Positions 16,621-25,748 of a stretch of 64,000 nt of DNA are shown here, piece by piece. Numbering within the stretch: position 1 is the stretch's first letter; each line of letters begins with the position of its first letter. This stretch comes from Moraxella nasibovis (lineage in GTDB: Bacteria > Pseudomonadota > Gammaproteobacteria > Pseudomonadales > Moraxellaceae), in contig NZ_CP089975.1 of the NCBI RefSeq assembly GCF_029581575.1, positions 186,001-250,000 on the forward strand, written 5' to 3'. A program made the position numbers and the translations under genes. A model generated the notes under the pieces. That model worked only from the letters and a program-made list of their open reading frames with translations, was not told the DNA's origin and searched no databases.

Positions 16621-17501
16621 TGATCATCTTCAAGTAAAAAATCTTCAGTCCAATACACAGCTTTTTTTGCTTTGCCTACTTGCTTTCCTTGACGGTTGAT
16701 TTTAAATTCTTTGCCATCTTTTTCTGCATTTGCTAAGTCGGTTTTTTCATCAAAATAGCTGGCATATTCAAACTGCGGTTCAATAATAATATTGCCCGTT
16801 TTATCTATAAAGCCAATTTTTTCATCAATGATGATTTGAGCAACACCACGCAAAAAATATTTGGCTTCATAGTCCATCCAGTCGATAATCACTTTGCCAG
16901 TCTTATCAATAAAGGCAGTTTTGTCATCTTTAACCACTCGTGCCAAGTCTTCACTAAATGTACCAGCATCGTCATAAATAAAATCAATGACTGTTTGATT
17001 TTGGGTATTGATATAGCCGTATTTGCCATCTTTTAGAGCGTAACTCAACCCTTGTGAAAAATAACCCACATCGTCATATTGGCAATCAATGACAATTTTT
17101 CCGTTTTTATCAAGATAGCCATTCTTGTTGCCTTGACGAATGCGTGCAAAGCCTTCTAGAAAATCATAGATATAATCAAATACAAAATCCGTCAATAGGC
17201 CATCATCAATATGAAGCAGGGCAAATTTATCAAACAATTTAACTTTGGTACAATTTTCTTCAATGTAGCCAATATAATGATAGGCAGGGCTGATTACTTT
17301 GCCCTGTTGGTTTAATATATACCATTCATCATTCAAAACAGCACGAAATAAGCCATTTTCAGACGGTAAAATATCATCGTATATGACCGATGTTATTGGA
17401 TTGTTATTCTTATCAACCAATCCAAACTTGCCATTTCTTTTGATTAAAAAGATATTGTCATCATATTGCTGATGATAATTAACATGATGTTTTTGTGCCA
17501 T
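16617..17501 (-). CDS. WG-repeat protein
   Basis: A 294-residue protein made of about six WG (KWG-type) beta repeats, each with a pattern like GKYGYINTQNQTVIDFIYDD. Clear units start near residues 25, 62, 122, 145, 170 and 215. There is no signal peptide, so it probably stays in the cytoplasm. WG repeats form beta structures used for binding; no catalytic residues are apparent. The stop codon overlaps the thiL start by 4 bp. A strong terminator separates it from nusB upstream, so it probably begins the WG-thiL-membrane protein-pgpA unit. It is low in G+C compared with nusB and ribH, consistent with a late insertion. Confidence 0.85.
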   Translation of the reverse strand: MAQKHHVNYHQQYDDNIFLIKRNGKFGLVDKNNNPITSVIYDDILPSENGLFRAVLNDEWYILNQQGKVISPAYHYIGYIEENCTKVKLFDKFALLHIDDGLLTDFVFDYIYDFLEGFARIRQGNKNGYLDKNGKIVIDCQYDDVGYFSQGLSYALKDGKYGYINTQNQTVIDFIYDDAGTFSEDLARVVKDDKTAFIDKTGKVIIDWMDYEAKYFLRGVAQIIIDEKIGFIDKTGNIIIEPQFEYASYFDEKTDLANAEKDGKEFKINRQGKQVGKAKKAVYWTEDFLLEDDQ

Positions 17502-17521
17502 TTAATTTCCCTTTTTTGTAT

Positions 17522-17551
17522 AAAAAAATACGCCATTTTTCAATGACGCAT
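17522..17551 (-). terminator. Terminator after nusB
   Basis: On the minus strand AUGCGUCAUU pairs with AAUGGCGUAU (two G:U pairs) around a GAAA tetraloop, followed by seven U residues. It lies 9 bp past the nusB stop and separates nusB from the WG-thiL unit. Confidence 0.85.
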
Positions 17552-17559
17552 TTTGTAGG

Positions 17560-18117
17560 TCAGCCGAGATTTGGCAGATTGTCGCTTGGCTGTGGCTTTT
17601 TGCCATTTTTTTCATCAGTACGCACTTCTTTGGCATAGCGGTCAAGCACGGCATTGATGAGTTTGTGTGCGTCTGTCGCCCCAAAATAGGTGTTGAGTTG
17701 CATGGCTTCATCCAGCACCACTTTATAAGGAATGTGCAGGCTGTATTTGAGTTCGTACGCACCGATAAGCAGTACCGCACGCTCAATCACATCAAGGCGA
17801 TCGAAACTGCGATCAAGATAACGAGAGATTTCCATAATCAGCTCGCCTGCTTGCTCAGGAATCTGACGCATCAGCTCGTGATAATAGCCCAAATGCACGG
17901 TGTGCATGGCGTTGTCGGCTCTGGTGCGAGCGGCGATGGCGTGCGGTTCGTTACCGCCCAACAAATCTCGTTGCTCACTGGCAAAACGATAGTCGGTCAA
18001 AAGCCATTCGTACAGACCTTGCAGGGCAAAACGGCGAGCCTTACGCACGGCGGTGTGCGTGGTTTTGTAGCCTGATTCGCTGATGTCAAATTGGTCGTTT
18101 TGGGAAGTGGTGTTCAT
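17560..18117 (-). CDS. nusB: Transcription antitermination factor NusB
   Basis: A 185-residue RNA-binding protein that joins NusE (S10) at boxA sequences to drive rRNA antitermination. I place the start at the ATG at 18117 ([10 protein letters not shown]), with AAGGC seven bases upstream; the longer open frame adds 14 unlikely residues. Family features: the arginine-rich [15 protein letters not shown] near residues 25-40, [19 protein letters not shown] near 120-138 and [35 protein letters not shown] near 144-178. It is longer than the ~140-residue E. coli protein, with extra N- and C-terminal residues. It is downstream of ribH in the same direction, with a 116-bp gap. Confidence 0.96.
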   Translation of the reverse strand: MNTTSQNDQFDISESGYKTTHTAVRKARRFALQGLYEWLLTDYRFASEQRDLLGGNEPHAIAARTRADNAMHTVHLGYYHELMRQIPEQAGELIMEISRYLDRSFDRLDVIERAVLLIGAYELKYSLHIPYKVVLDEAMQLNTYFGATDAHKLINAVLDRYAKEVRTDEKNGKKPQPSDNLPNLG

Positions 18118-18233
18118 AAAATGCCTTAAAAATAGTGCTACACTGGGGTCGTCACCCAATGGGAAATAAAAATTGCGATGCGTGGCATTGGGCGAATATC
18201 ATTCACCCTAAAGCCCCACATCAACGATTTGAC

Positions 18234-18725
18234 TTAAATCGCTTTTAATACGCTTGCCATTTCGATGGCGGTCATCGCTGCTTCAAAGCCTTTGTTGCCT
18301 GCTTTGGTGCCAGCGCGCTCAATGGTCTGTTCGATGTTTTCGGTGGTAAGGATGCCGTTAATCACAGGAATGTCGTGATCTAGAGCGACTTTTGACAGAC
18401 CTTTGGCACTCTCGCTTGCCACGATGTCAAAGTGCGGTGTCGCCCCACGAATGATCGCACCCAACACCACGATGGCATCAAATTTGCCAGAAGTCGCCAG
18501 TTTTTTGGCGGTCAAAGGCAGCTCAAACGCCCCCGGTACTCGCACGACGGTGATGTTCTCGCCTTGTACGCCGTGGCGAAGTAGGGCATCTAACGCACCT
18601 TCTACCAAACTTTCTACCAAAAAGCCGTTAAAACGACCGACCGCAATGGCGATTTTCAGGTTTTGGCTTTGGTCTAAGGCACCGTCAATGTGGCTGACGG
18701 CAGATTTTTGGGCTGTGTAATTCAT
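18234..18725 (-). CDS. ribH: 6,7-dimethyl-8-ribityllumazine synthase
   Basis: A 163-residue enzyme of riboflavin biosynthesis; it condenses 5-amino-6-ribitylaminouracil with 3,4-dihydroxy-2-butanone 4-phosphate. Family motifs are [22 protein letters not shown] near residues 28-49, [15 protein letters not shown] near 62-76, [24 protein letters not shown] near 86-109 with the catalytic histidine in TPHFD, and [17 protein letters not shown] near 122-138. The upstream region shows no FMN riboswitch signature. It starts the ribH-nusB unit; hisF upstream is separated by 282 bp that include a hairpin. Confidence 0.97.
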   Translation of the reverse strand: MNYTAQKSAVSHIDGALDQSQNLKIAIAVGRFNGFLVESLVEGALDALLRHGVQGENITVVRVPGAFELPLTAKKLATSGKFDAIVVLGAIIRGATPHFDIVASESAKGLSKVALDHDIPVINGILTTENIEQTIERAGTKAGNKGFEAAMTAIEMASVLKAI

Positions 18726-18782
18726 GATGAACTCGTTGTGAAATTGTTTAAAAAATTACTGCTTATGATAGCATATTTTGAC

Positions 18783-18815
18783 AAAAATAGGGCGTTTTTT
18801 GGTGGATAAAACGCC
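18783..18815 (-). terminator. Possible terminator between hisF and ribH
   Basis: GGCGTTTT (18791-18798) and AAAACGCC (18808-18815) form an 8-bp stem. The minus strand then reads CTATTTTTG. It would stop transcripts coming from hisF before ribH. Confidence 0.55.
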
Positions 18816-18921
18816 ATTTTGCCCAGATGATTGGCTCATTGGGCTGTCGTTGGTATTTTGGTTGATGGGCGATGGTTTATACCAGCCGAATGATAAAATT
18901 GCCACAGAATGATGTGATGTC

Positions 18922-18990
18922 GTAGGTTGGGTTGAGGCACGAAACCCAACAAATTCAAATAGTTACGCCAAAAATGGCAGCCCACCCTAC
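18922..18990. repeat. Interspersed repeat with GTTGGGTT inverted arms
   Basis: GTTGGGTT and AAACCCAAC face each other across eight bases, and the segment ends in CACCCTAC. This resembles a short interspersed repeat common in bacterial intergenic regions. No gene is visible between ribH and hisF. Confidence 0.4.
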
Positions 18991-19007
18991 ATTTTGGTTG
19001 GCGTTAT

Positions 19008-19793
19008 TTACAAATTTTGCCCAATCAGTCTGACTGGAATGCCCTGACTTGCCATGAACGCTTTGGCCTCGCCGATGGTGTGATCGCCAAAGTGAAAAAT
19101 GCTCGCCGCCAGCACCGCATCGGCACCGCCTTTGAGTACGCCATCGGCTAGGTGCTGTAAGTTGCCCACACCGCCAGATGCGATGACAGGAATATTGACA
19201 AGGTCGCTGATGGTGCGTGTCAGTAGCAAATCATAGCCTGCTCGTGTGCCGTCGCCGTCCATGCTGGTAACCAGTAGCTCGCCTGCCCCTCGCTTAGTCA
19301 TCTCAACCGCCCATTGTATCGCATCAATGCCTGTTGCACGGCGACCGCCATGCGTGAATATTTCAAAGCCAATCGTGCCGTCCGCTTTGATGACTCGCTT
19401 GGCATCAATGGAGACGACCACGCACTGAGAGCCAAAGCGAGCGGCAGCATCATTCACCAAATCAGGATTGGTGATGGCAGCAGAGTTGATGCCGACTTTG
19501 TCCGCTCCAGCGTTTAGTAGATTTCTGATGTCGTCAATCTTACGCACGCCACCGCCAACAGTGAGTGGAATGAAAATGTTTTTGGCGATTTGTTCAACCA
19601 TCTGATAAGTGGTGTCTCGCCCATCACTGGTGGCGGTGATGTCAAGAAAGGTGATCTCATCGGCACCATCATCGTTGTAGCGAGTGGCGACTTGCACAGG
19701 GTCGCCTGCGTCTTTAATATCAACAAAATTTACCCCTTTGACGACACGACCATTTTCAACATCAAGGCAGGGGATAAGGCGTTTTGCTAACAT
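19008..19793 (-). CDS. hisF: Imidazole glycerol phosphate synthase, cyclase subunit
   Basis: A 261-residue TIM-barrel enzyme of histidine synthesis. With HisH it converts PRFAR and glutamine-derived ammonia to imidazole glycerol phosphate and AICAR. Clear motifs are [22 protein letters not shown] at the start with the catalytic Asp in CLDV (residue 11), LDITAT near 50, LTVGGGVR near 77 and [15 protein letters not shown] near 172-186 with the second catalytic Asp, then [13 protein letters not shown] near 202. Length is normal. No other his genes are in the window, so the pathway is dispersed. The gene stands alone on the minus strand, divergent from the siderophore receptor. Confidence 0.98.
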   Translation of the reverse strand: MLAKRLIPCLDVENGRVVKGVNFVDIKDAGDPVQVATRYNDDGADEITFLDITATSDGRDTTYQMVEQIAKNIFIPLTVGGGVRKIDDIRNLLNAGADKVGINSAAITNPDLVNDAAARFGSQCVVVSIDAKRVIKADGTIGFEIFTHGGRRATGIDAIQWAVEMTKRGAGELLVTSMDGDGTRAGYDLLLTRTISDLVNIPVIASGGVGNLQHLADGVLKGGADAVLAASIFHFGDHTIGEAKAFMASQGIPVRLIGQNL

Positions 19794-20272
19794 GATTTTT
19801 CCCTAAAACTGTTGCGGTAAAAAGTTTGGGCTTATTATGACAATAAAGGGGGTTTTATACAAGTCTTTGAGATATAAAACGATTGCAAGAGAGGCTATGG
19901 TAGCAAAAATAGTAGTAGATTGTTGCTGAAATGGCTGTTTAGAGAACGCAGCCCTGTCTGCTGTGATGTGGTGATGAGATCGTCTTTATGGCAATAAGCC
20001 AATCTATTTATATTGACCGCATTGTTAGGATTGTGTTGATCTGCTTTTTTTAATTGTAAGCAATTAAACTTAAAATAAAACTAGGATTTCCTCTCACCCT
20101 GAGCTTGTCAAACTTGAACAAAAATAGCCATCCTTTGATAGGCTTGGGGGGTGAATGGTTGTGATGGTTTTTGAGTTTAAACCATCATGCCATCTAGAAC
20201 TAGAATAAATTATTTTTTCAAAATGTGATAGATGTATAAAAAGAATGTTTATTCAAAATTTTTTAATGTATT
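19794..20272. other. Intergenic stretch without a recognisable gene
   Basis: About 480 bp between hisF and the siderophore-receptor control region. Near 20096 lies CCTGAGCTTGTCAAACTTG, related to short repeats of the CTGAGCTTGTCGAA type also seen near 63390. The right half is AT-rich. I see no RNA gene or convincing open frame. Confidence 0.5.
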
Positions 20273-20321
20273 AATAATAAGAATATTTATTATTTACATT
20301 ATCATAAAGTATCAGTATAAT
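20273..20321 (+). promoter_or_regulatory. Siderophore receptor promoter with Fur-like palindrome
   Basis: TTTACA (20293-20298) and TATAAT (20316-20321) are 17 bp apart. Directly before and touching the -35 box is the palindrome AATAATAA, six bases, TTATTATT (20273-20294), similar in composition to Fur boxes. Iron repression through Fur is inferred. Confidence 0.55.
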
Positions 20322-20356
20322 TGTTTCACTCTGTATTAACCAAATGAGGATAAACC

Positions 20357-22615
20357 ATGCCACATTTTCGCCCAAAAGCATTATCCGTCTGCCTGCTATC
20401 ATTCATGAGTATGGCAGCAATGGCACAGACCCAAGCCGTCAGCGATGACGATCTTCCAAGTGTTGAGCTAGAACCCATGGTCATTACCGCCCAAAGACAG
20501 GTGAAGCAGTCGCTTGGCGTGTCAAACATCAGCGAGGGCGACCTTGAACGCACGCCTGTTGCCAGCGACATCTCAGAAATCGTACGAAAAATGCCAGGTG
20601 TCAATCTAACAGGTAACTCGGCAACAGGTCAGCGTGGCAACCAGCGGCAGATTGATATTCGAGGCATGGGTCCTGAAAATACGCTCATCTTGGTCGATGG
20701 CAAGCCGATTACATCACGCAATAGCGTGCGTTATGGCTGGCGTGGCGAGCGTGATACTCGTGGCGACTCGCAGTGGGTGCCAGCGGCGGCAATCCAAAGC
20801 ATCGAGGTCATCAGAGGTCCTGCCGCTGCTCGCTATGGCAGTGGGGCGATGGGCGGGGTGGTGAACATCATCACCAAAAAAACCACCGAGGGTTTGCATG
20901 GCTCTGTTGAGCTGTACACCAATCAGCCAGATGACAGTCAAGAGGGCGACAGTCGGCGTATCAGTGCCAATCTTGGTGGCTCATTGACCGATAAACTGGG
21001 CGTGCGTCTTTATGGTAATTTTAACAAAACAAAGATGGATGACCCTAATATCAATCCTTTGGTGCGTTATTATAATGCCAATGGCACTTATTATATGGCA
21101 CGAGCGGCAGGGCGTGAGGGCGTAGAAAATAAAGATGCAGGCATACGCCTAAGCTATGAGATAAGCCCTAAGCACACGCTTAATTTTGATGCCACTTATG
21201 GTCGTCAGGGCAATGAATATGCAGGAGACACACAGCACTCCAACCGTGATGCGACTTTGACAGACCCAACTTCTGCCCAAAATACCAGTAACGCACTGCT
21301 AAACTCTCTTTTGGGCAGTCAGACCAACATCATGCGTCGTGATGGCTACGCACTAAGCTATGATGGCGAATTTGATTGGGGTGATGTCAGCTTGACTGCT
21401 CAATATGATAAAACCAAAAACACTCGTCTAAACGAAGGTTTGGCAGGCGGTCCTGAGGGGGTGATTACCAGTTTGGCATTTGAAAACACCAAACTTGACA
21501 CCAAAAGACTGCACGGTGAGCTGACTTTGCCTTTGATGGTGCGCGTGCCACAGAAGCTCACATTGGGGGCAGAATATGTGCATGATAAGCTCATAGACAC
21601 CGCCAACACCGATGAGGGTACAGCCACAGGCACGGACAGACGAGCGATATTTGCCGACTATTACACCTCTGGCGACAGAAGCAAGATGACCTCACGCATT
21701 GCCTCTGTCTATGCAGAGGATAATTTGCAACTTTCAGATGACACCAATTTGGTGCTATCGGCTCGTTACGACCACCACAATAAATCAGGCAGTAATTTTA
21801 GCCCAGCATTAAACCTCACCCACAAGTTCAATGACGCTTGGACGGTAAAAGCAGGCGTGGCTCGTGCGTATAAAGCGCCCAATTTGTATCAAAATTCAAG
21901 CGGCTATCTGCTCTACACTCGTGGTCAGGGGTGTCCTGTCTATCTGGGCAATAGATTTCGCTGTATCTTGCAGGGCAATGATGACCTAAAACCAGAAACC
22001 TCACTCAACACCGAGCTTGGCGTACAATACAAACAAGACAATATTAATGCTAGCTTAACTTATTTTCATAATGATTATAAAGATAAAATTGTGGCAGGCA
22101 GTGCGGTGCATGACACAACAGTCATTGGGGCGGACACTTATCGTCTGCTAAAATGGGAAAACGCCCCACAGGCGACCATATCAGGCTTGGAGGGCAGCAT
22201 CACATGGACAAAGGATCAAGCACGCTGGACCAATAACATCACTTATATGATGAAGTCGGTGGACAAACAGACAGGCGACCCGTTATCATTGGTGCCAAAT
22301 TATACATGGAACTCTGTCTTTGGCTATGATTTTAATGATGATTGGGACATGAATGTGGTGTTTACGCAGTATGGGCGACAAAAGGTACGCCGCAATGCTC
22401 AAAATGTCATCGAAGTCGGTCAGCTAAACGGACCTGATGTACGCAGTTATAATACCGTCTCTGTCAATGCAGGCTATCGCTTTAATGGCAATCTACAAGG
22501 TCGTATTGGGGTGAATAACTTATTTGACAAGCAGCTGCTGCGTGATAACAGCATTAACCAAACCTATAATGAGACAGGGCGTGCGTATTTTGCCAGTTTA
22601 AAATATGAGTTTTAA
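20357..22615 (+). CDS. fepA: TonB-dependent ferric catecholate siderophore receptor (FepA/PfeA type)
   Basis: A 752-residue outer-membrane receptor. A Sec signal (about 1-24, ending AMAQ) precedes a TonB-box-like segment, a plug domain (about 45-175) and a 22-strand barrel ending in the typical aromatic residue (LKYEF). The plug carries RNSVRYGWRGERDTRGDS, highly characteristic of FepA, PfeA and BfeA enterobactin receptors, plus IEVIRGPAAARYGSGAMGGVVNI. GAGGA lies six bases before the ATG. The stop overlaps the next gene, a periplasmic esterase, by 11 bp. Together they fit uptake and hydrolysis of an enterobactin-like siderophore. No periplasmic binding protein or ABC permease is adjacent. 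Confidence 0.93.
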   Translation: MPHFRPKALSVCLLSFMSMAAMAQTQAVSDDDLPSVELEPMVITAQRQVKQSLGVSNISEGDLERTPVASDISEIVRKMPGVNLTGNSATGQRGNQRQIDIRGMGPENTLILVDGKPITSRNSVRYGWRGERDTRGDSQWVPAAAIQSIEVIRGPAAARYGSGAMGGVVNIITKKTTEGLHGSVELYTNQPDDSQEGDSRRISANLGGSLTDKLGVRLYGNFNKTKMDDPNINPLVRYYNANGTYYMARAAGREGVENKDAGIRLSYEISPKHTLNFDATYGRQGNEYAGDTQHSNRDATLTDPTSAQNTSNALLNSLLGSQTNIMRRDGYALSYDGEFDWGDVSLTAQYDKTKNTRLNEGLAGGPEGVITSLAFENTKLDTKRLHGELTLPLMVRVPQKLTLGAEYVHDKLIDTANTDEGTATGTDRRAIFADYYTSGDRSKMTSRIASVYAEDNLQLSDDTNLVLSARYDHHNKSGSNFSPALNLTHKFNDAWTVKAGVARAYKAPNLYQNSSGYLLYTRGQGCPVYLGNRFRCILQGNDDLKPETSLNTELGVQYKQDNINASLTYFHNDYKDKIVAGSAVHDTTVIGADTYRLLKWENAPQATISGLEGSITWTKDQARWTNNITYMMKSVDKQTGDPLSLVPNYTWNSVFGYDFNDDWDMNVVFTQYGRQKVRRNAQNVIEVGQLNGPDVRSYNTVSVNAGYRFNGNLQGRIGVNNLFDKQLLRDNSINQTYNETGRAYFASLKYEF

Positions 22616-23567
22616 GGGTCTTTTTTACAATAACAAGCGATCGCTAAGCGGTGTGCTTTTTGCCATGATGACTGTCATGACGGCAGGTCACGCAGCAGCC
22701 ACCGATAAGGGATACCCCATGCAGACAGACGATACAGACTGGCAAGCCGTCATCATACCCCAAGCCAGTCAAAGGCTCATGCGCTCTGCCATCACCAATA
22801 AAGATTATCTCATACAGGTCGCCACCATCGGTGAGCGTCCTGCCAATGGCTACCCTGTGGTTTATGTGCTTGATGGCAATGCGTTTTTTGCCCCCAGTGT
22901 GTCCATCGCCCAGATGCTGCATGGCAGACCTGCCCAAACACAGCCAAAATCACTCATGATAGTCGGTATCGGCTACCCTACAGACAAACAGTTTGATATT
23001 GCCAATCGTGCGCACGATTATACACCCCCTGCTGACAGCTATCCTAAGCCCAAAGGCGAGCAGACCGCCTTTGGTGGGGCGGAGCGGTTTTATGAGTTTA
23101 TTGAGCAAGAACTGACCCCCATGCTTGATGATAAATTTGGCATCAACCCAAACCATCGCAGCTTGGTGGGGCATTCTTTTGGCGGACTGTTTGGGCTGTA
23201 TGTGCTGATGAAACATGGGCAAAGTTTTAATCATTATGTCATTGCCAGCCCTTCGATTTGGTGGAACGACAAAAGTATTTTGGCTTACAAAGATGCCCTC
23301 ATTGCCACACCCAATATCCGCCATATACTCATTACCTTAGGCGAGCATGAGCTTAGTGCTACACACAAAGACCCAAGCCTAAATGCCTTTGGCGTAACAG
23401 ACAGTCTGGCTCATCAGATGGCTCAGTTTTTGGCACACTGTTTGACAGGCGCGCAGGTGGATTTTAGTTTTCATCCAAATTTCAATCACGGCATGAACGC
23501 CTATCCATCGCTTGTGCATGGGCTTGCGATGATTTATCAAAGCTGTCAGGCGGATGAGAGGTGTTAG
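22605..23567 (+). CDS. Periplasmic siderophore esterase (IroE/PfeE-like alpha/beta hydrolase)
   Basis: A 320-residue alpha/beta hydrolase of the Fes/IroE group. An N-terminal Sec signal (about 1-32, ending GHAAA) points to the periplasm. The nucleophile elbow GHSFGGLFGLY is near residue 190; the catalytic histidine is probably in HPNFNHGMNAYPSL near residue 295. Family segments YPVVYVLDGNAFF and SPSIWWND are present. It overlaps the receptor gene by 11 bp, so the two are translationally coupled. In Pseudomonas the PfeA-PfeE pair works this way: PfeE hydrolyses ferri-enterobactin after import and frees the iron in the periplasm. The same role is inferred here; the exact triscatecholate is unknown. 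Confidence 0.87.
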   Translation: MSFKGLFYNNKRSLSGVLFAMMTVMTAGHAAATDKGYPMQTDDTDWQAVIIPQASQRLMRSAITNKDYLIQVATIGERPANGYPVVYVLDGNAFFAPSVSIAQMLHGRPAQTQPKSLMIVGIGYPTDKQFDIANRAHDYTPPADSYPKPKGEQTAFGGAERFYEFIEQELTPMLDDKFGINPNHRSLVGHSFGGLFGLYVLMKHGQSFNHYVIASPSIWWNDKSILAYKDALIATPNIRHILITLGEHELSATHKDPSLNAFGVTDSLAHQMAQFLAHCLTGAQVDFSFHPNFNHGMNAYPSLVHGLAMIYQSCQADERC

Positions 23568-23599
23568 TGCCACAGTTGTTTTGATTGCCCATGTTCTGA

Positions 23600-23627
23600 C
23601 TTGAAAAACGCCAAACCATCCTTATTT
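23600..23627 (+). promoter_or_regulatory. Possible heat-shock (sigma-32) promoter of htpG
   Basis: CTTGAAA (23600-23606) is followed after 13 bp by CCTTATTT (23620-23627), close to the sigma-32 pattern of CTTGAAA and CCCCATNT. It lies 43 bp before htpG, a heat-shock gene in other bacteria. Confidence 0.45.
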
Positions 23628-23670
23628 TTATGGCATTGATTAAACATTGCATTAAAAATAGGAGTATCTT

Positions 23671-25599
23671 ATGTCAAATCCGACCTCCCATCATTTTGAA
23701 ACCGAAGTTACTCAGCTGTTGCATTTGGTAACGCATTCTTTGTATTCTAATGCGGACATTTTCATCCGTGAGCTGGTGTCAAATGCGTCCGATGCTTGCG
23801 ATAAACTGCGTTTTTTGGCGACTTCGGACGGCAGCCTGTATGAAAATGATGGCGAATTAAAAGTAACCATTGACATCGATCCTGCCGCCAAAACCTTGAC
23901 CATCAGCGATAATGGCATCGGCATGAATGAGGCGGATGCCATTGAAAACCTAGGCACGATTGCCAAATCAGGCACAAAGGCATTTTTGGATAAGCTGTCA
24001 GAAGCGGATAAAAAAGACGGTGCGCTGATCGGACAGTTTGGCGTGGGCTTTTATTCTGGCTTTATTGTGGCGGATAAAATTGTCGTTGAGAGCCGTAAGG
24101 CAGGCGAGTCGTCAGATCAGGGTGTGCGCTGGGAGTCTAATGGCACAGGACAATTTACCACCCAAAGCATTGACAAGCCAAATCGTGGCACGACCATCAC
24201 CTTGCACTTAAAAGATGAGTACACCACAGGCGAGCAAAATTATCTTGATCGCTACAAAATCACTTCACTCATCAATAAATATTCTGATCATATTAGCCTG
24301 CCTATTTGTATGCGTAAACAAGAGTGGCAAGAAGAGCTGGATGATGAGGGCAACCCCATCGCTGGCAAAGGGCAATATGTTACTACTGATGAGTACGAAA
24401 CCATCAACAAGGCATCTGCCCTATGGACTCGTTCGGCAAATGACATTACGACCGATGAGTACAATGAGTTTTATAAGACGCTCAGCTATGACTTTGCTGA
24501 CCCATTGACTTGGACGCACAACCGAGTAGAAGGGCGTGTGCAATATACTCAGTTGTTGTACATTCCATCAAAAGCACCGATGGATTTGTACGCACGAGAG
24601 CAGCAGCGAGGGCTTAAACTGTATGTCAAACGCGTCTTTATCATGGATGACGCTGAACAACTGCTGCCGATGTATTTGCGCTTTGTCAAAGGTGTGATTG
24701 ACAGTCAGGATTTGCCGCTTAATGTCAGCCGTGAGATTTTGCAAGAAAGCAAAGATGTCAAGGCGATCCGTGATGGTAATGCCCGCCGTGTGCTGACTTT
24801 GCTTGCCAGTCTTGCCAATTCAGAAGAGAGCGAAAAGCAAGATAAATTTAAGGCGTTCTATGCTGAGTTTGGTGATGTGCTAAAAGAAGGCTTGGGCGAA
24901 GATATGCCAAATCAAGAACGCATTGCTAAGTTGCTTCGTTATGCCACGAGCCAAAATAGCCAGCTTGCGACAGGCTTTGCTGATTATAAGGCACGCATGA
25001 AAGAGGGGCAAAAGGCGATTTATTATCTGACCGCTGATAATTTGACCGCTGCCAAAAACAGCCCACAGCTAGAATTATTCAACAAAAAAGGCATTGAGGT
25101 CATTTTGATGACCGCTCGTGTCGATGAATGGGCGATGAACTTTCTGACAGAATTTGATGGCACGCCACTGCAAAACATTGCCAAAGGGGCGGTGGATTTG
25201 GGCGATTTGACCGATGAAGCTGAAAAAGAGGAAGTCAAGCAAGCCGAAGAGAGCCTAAAACCTGTGGTGGAGCGTCTAAAAGGCGTGCTTGGCGAGCGCA
25301 CCAAAGATGTGCGAGTGTCAAGCCGTCTGGTGGATTCTCCTGCCTGTCTTGTGGTGGGCGAGGGCGAGCTGACTCCGCAGATGGTGCAGATGTTAAAGGC
25401 GATGGGTCAGAGCGTACCTGATGTTAAGCCAACCCTTGAAATCAACCCAACGCACCCATTGATTACTCGCCTTGAAAATAGTACAGACTTTGATGATCTT
25501 GCCCAAGTCATCTTTGATCAAGCAGTGCTGTCAGACGGCGGACAGCTTGATGATCCAGCAGGCTATCTAAAACGCATTAATAAATTGCTATTAAAATAA
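23671..25599 (+). CDS. htpG: Molecular chaperone HtpG (Hsp90)
   Basis: A 642-residue cytoplasmic ATP-dependent chaperone. The N-terminal GHKL ATPase is plain: HFETEVTQLLHLVTHSLYSNADIFIRELVSNASDACDKLR with the catalytic glutamate in FIRELVSNA, TISDNGIGMN, GTIAKSGTKAF and GQFGVGFYSGF. The middle domain has GVIDSQDLPLNVSREILQ with its catalytic-loop arginine, and the C-terminal dimerisation domain ends near LKRINKLLLK. Length is normal for bacterial Hsp90. AGGAG lies eight bases before the ATG. A likely sigma-32 promoter precedes it, and a short palindromic repeat follows. Confidence 0.98.
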   Translation: MSNPTSHHFETEVTQLLHLVTHSLYSNADIFIRELVSNASDACDKLRFLATSDGSLYENDGELKVTIDIDPAAKTLTISDNGIGMNEADAIENLGTIAKSGTKAFLDKLSEADKKDGALIGQFGVGFYSGFIVADKIVVESRKAGESSDQGVRWESNGTGQFTTQSIDKPNRGTTITLHLKDEYTTGEQNYLDRYKITSLINKYSDHISLPICMRKQEWQEELDDEGNPIAGKGQYVTTDEYETINKASALWTRSANDITTDEYNEFYKTLSYDFADPLTWTHNRVEGRVQYTQLLYIPSKAPMDLYAREQQRGLKLYVKRVFIMDDAEQLLPMYLRFVKGVIDSQDLPLNVSREILQESKDVKAIRDGNARRVLTLLASLANSEESEKQDKFKAFYAEFGDVLKEGLGEDMPNQERIAKLLRYATSQNSQLATGFADYKARMKEGQKAIYYLTADNLTAAKNSPQLELFNKKGIEVILMTARVDEWAMNFLTEFDGTPLQNIAKGAVDLGDLTDEAEKEEVKQAEESLKPVVERLKGVLGERTKDVRVSSRLVDSPACLVVGEGELTPQMVQMLKAMGQSVPDVKPTLEINPTHPLITRLENSTDFDDLAQVIFDQAVLSDGGQLDDPAGYLKRINKLLLK

Positions 25600-25617
25600 G
25601 CCATTTTTGTAGCTTTT

Positions 25618-25644
25618 GTAGGGGCGAAAAATTTTTCGTCCCTA
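25618..25644. repeat. GTAGGGGCGAA palindromic repeat, single copy
   Basis: GTAGGGGCGAAAAAT and its near-complement ending in CGTCCCTA form one palindrome just after htpG. It belongs to the same repeat type as the clusters at 42062, 57710 and 59455 and may also act as the htpG terminator. Confidence 0.6.
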
Positions 25645-25748
25645 TTTTAATGCCAAAAATCTAAGCCATGCGTTGCCATCATAAAAAATCCTGCCAAAGG
25701 CGTGAAAAAATTATACAATAAATCGCTTTTTTGATTTGATGATTCAAG

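Noticed and set aside
17358-17367. TTCAGACGGT as a sign that the WG-repeat gene came from Neisseria
   Set aside because: It is one base off the 10-mer, and similar 9-of-10 matches occur elsewhere by chance, for example near 9965 and 25532.
18726-18782. FMN riboswitch before ribH
   Set aside because: The conserved RFN-element blocks are not present in the upstream region.
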